NCBI RefSeq assembly: GCF_900105065.1
Contig: NZ_LT629749.1
Span: 3,038,001 to 3,102,000, forward strand
Direction of reading: 5' to 3'
DNA: 64,000 nt
DNA from: Friedmanniella luteola
GTDB taxonomy: Bacteria > Actinomycetota > Actinomycetes > Propionibacteriales > Propionibacteriaceae
The notes under the pieces were generated by a model. It ran no database searches. It was not told the DNA's origin and saw only the letters and a list, made by a program, of their open reading frames with translations. The position numbers and the translations under genes were made by a program. This document shows positions 63,833 through 64,000 of the stretch, piece by piece; the first letter of the stretch is position 1, and each line of letters starts with the position of its first letter.

Positions 63833-64000
63833 GTGACCGCTGCCCCGACCGCACCCGCGCGCGCCCTGCGCCGCGGCCCGCAGCCGCGGAAGGCCCGCAC
63901 CCTGCAGCAGAACCGCAACCGGTGGTTCTGGGTGTTCGTCGGGCCGTTCCTGGCCGGCCTGCTGGTCTTCGTCTACGTGCCGATCCTGTGGAGCGTCTAC
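63833..64000 (+). CDS. Sugar ABC transporter permease, N-terminal part (3' end outside window)
   Basis: 56 codons of a MalF-type permease starting with GTG at 63833. A basic N-terminus ('ALRRGPQPRKARTLQQNRNR') leads into the first membrane segment 'WFWVFVGPFLAGLLVFVYVP'. Followed by 'ILWSVY', the usual first extracytoplasmic entry of MalF-like subunits. Cut by the window edge. Confidence 0.85.
   Translation, partial: MTAAPTAPARALRRGPQPRKARTLQQNRNRWFWVFVGPFLAGLLVFVYVPILWSVY

Overview
The window is chromosomal DNA from a very GC-rich Gram-positive actinobacterium. Codons end almost always in G or C, GTG and TTG starts are frequent, and several genes carry a TANNNT -10 hexamer immediately upstream of the start codon, as leaderless actinobacterial transcripts do. 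The order dnaG - dgt - dusB/glyS - zur - uppS/recO - era - deaminase-like - corC - ybeY - phoH - rsmE - dnaJ - hrcA - hemW follows the block known from Mycobacterium, with accessory genes inserted. I think a member of the Geodermatophilaceae (Blastococcus/Modestobacter type) is likely, but this is inference from gene content only.

Layout. 1-4.8 kb: GNAT acetyltransferase (cut by the window edge), group II truncated haemoglobin, PRC-barrel protein, and a sugar ABC importer operon (Tat lipoprotein plus two permeases, no ATPase gene). 4.8-8.4 kb: APH-type kinase, small acidic protein, and divergent otsB/otsA for trehalose synthesis. 8.4-13 kb: a long hairpin, tRNA-Asn, a conserved hypothetical, a short sigma-70 factor, dnaG, and a DCC/HTTM pair. 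13-19 kb: LarA-like protein, FetB-like permease, secreted cupin, GH36 alpha-galactosidase. 19-23 kb: glyQS-dusB-dgt in overlapping order, ABM protein. 23-30 kb: SDR, GH92 alpha-mannosidase-like enzyme, GT4 glycosyltransferase, and a GAF protein with a histidine-kinase dimerisation domain but no ATPase domain. 29.7-33 kb: znuA-znuC-znuB-zur with a Zur-like box at the znuA start. 33-37.6 kb: a complete olefin (ole) operon, oleA - fused oleBC - oleD. 37.7-41 kb: uppS/recO and a membrane-anchored M1 peptidase. 41-44 kb: a decayed gene and leuA behind a leucine-rich leader peptide with alternative RNA pairings. 44-49 kb: era to phoH block. 49-54.9 kb: DUF5709 protein, Ser/Thr kinase, MBL hydrolase, rsmE-dnaJ-hrcA with a CIRCE operator. 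55-64 kb: MBL hydrolase, LacI regulator, Lon-like substrate-binding protein, DUF3097, a frameshifted acetamidase, hemW, an alcohol dehydrogenase-like enzyme, and a second sugar-uptake operon that runs off the right edge.

Themes: carbohydrate uptake and use (two importers, GH36, GH92, trehalose synthesis, LacI), zinc homeostasis, stress response (HrcA/DnaJ), RNA maturation (Era, YbeY, RsmE, DusB), and long-chain olefin synthesis. I found no CRISPR array, prophage, insertion sequence or rRNA. The items most worth a second look are the leuA leader, the fused ole operon with a palindrome upstream, the acetamidase frameshift that sits on an X_XXY_YYZ heptamer, and the ATPase-less sensor protein. 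None of them amounts to a clearly new multi-gene system.
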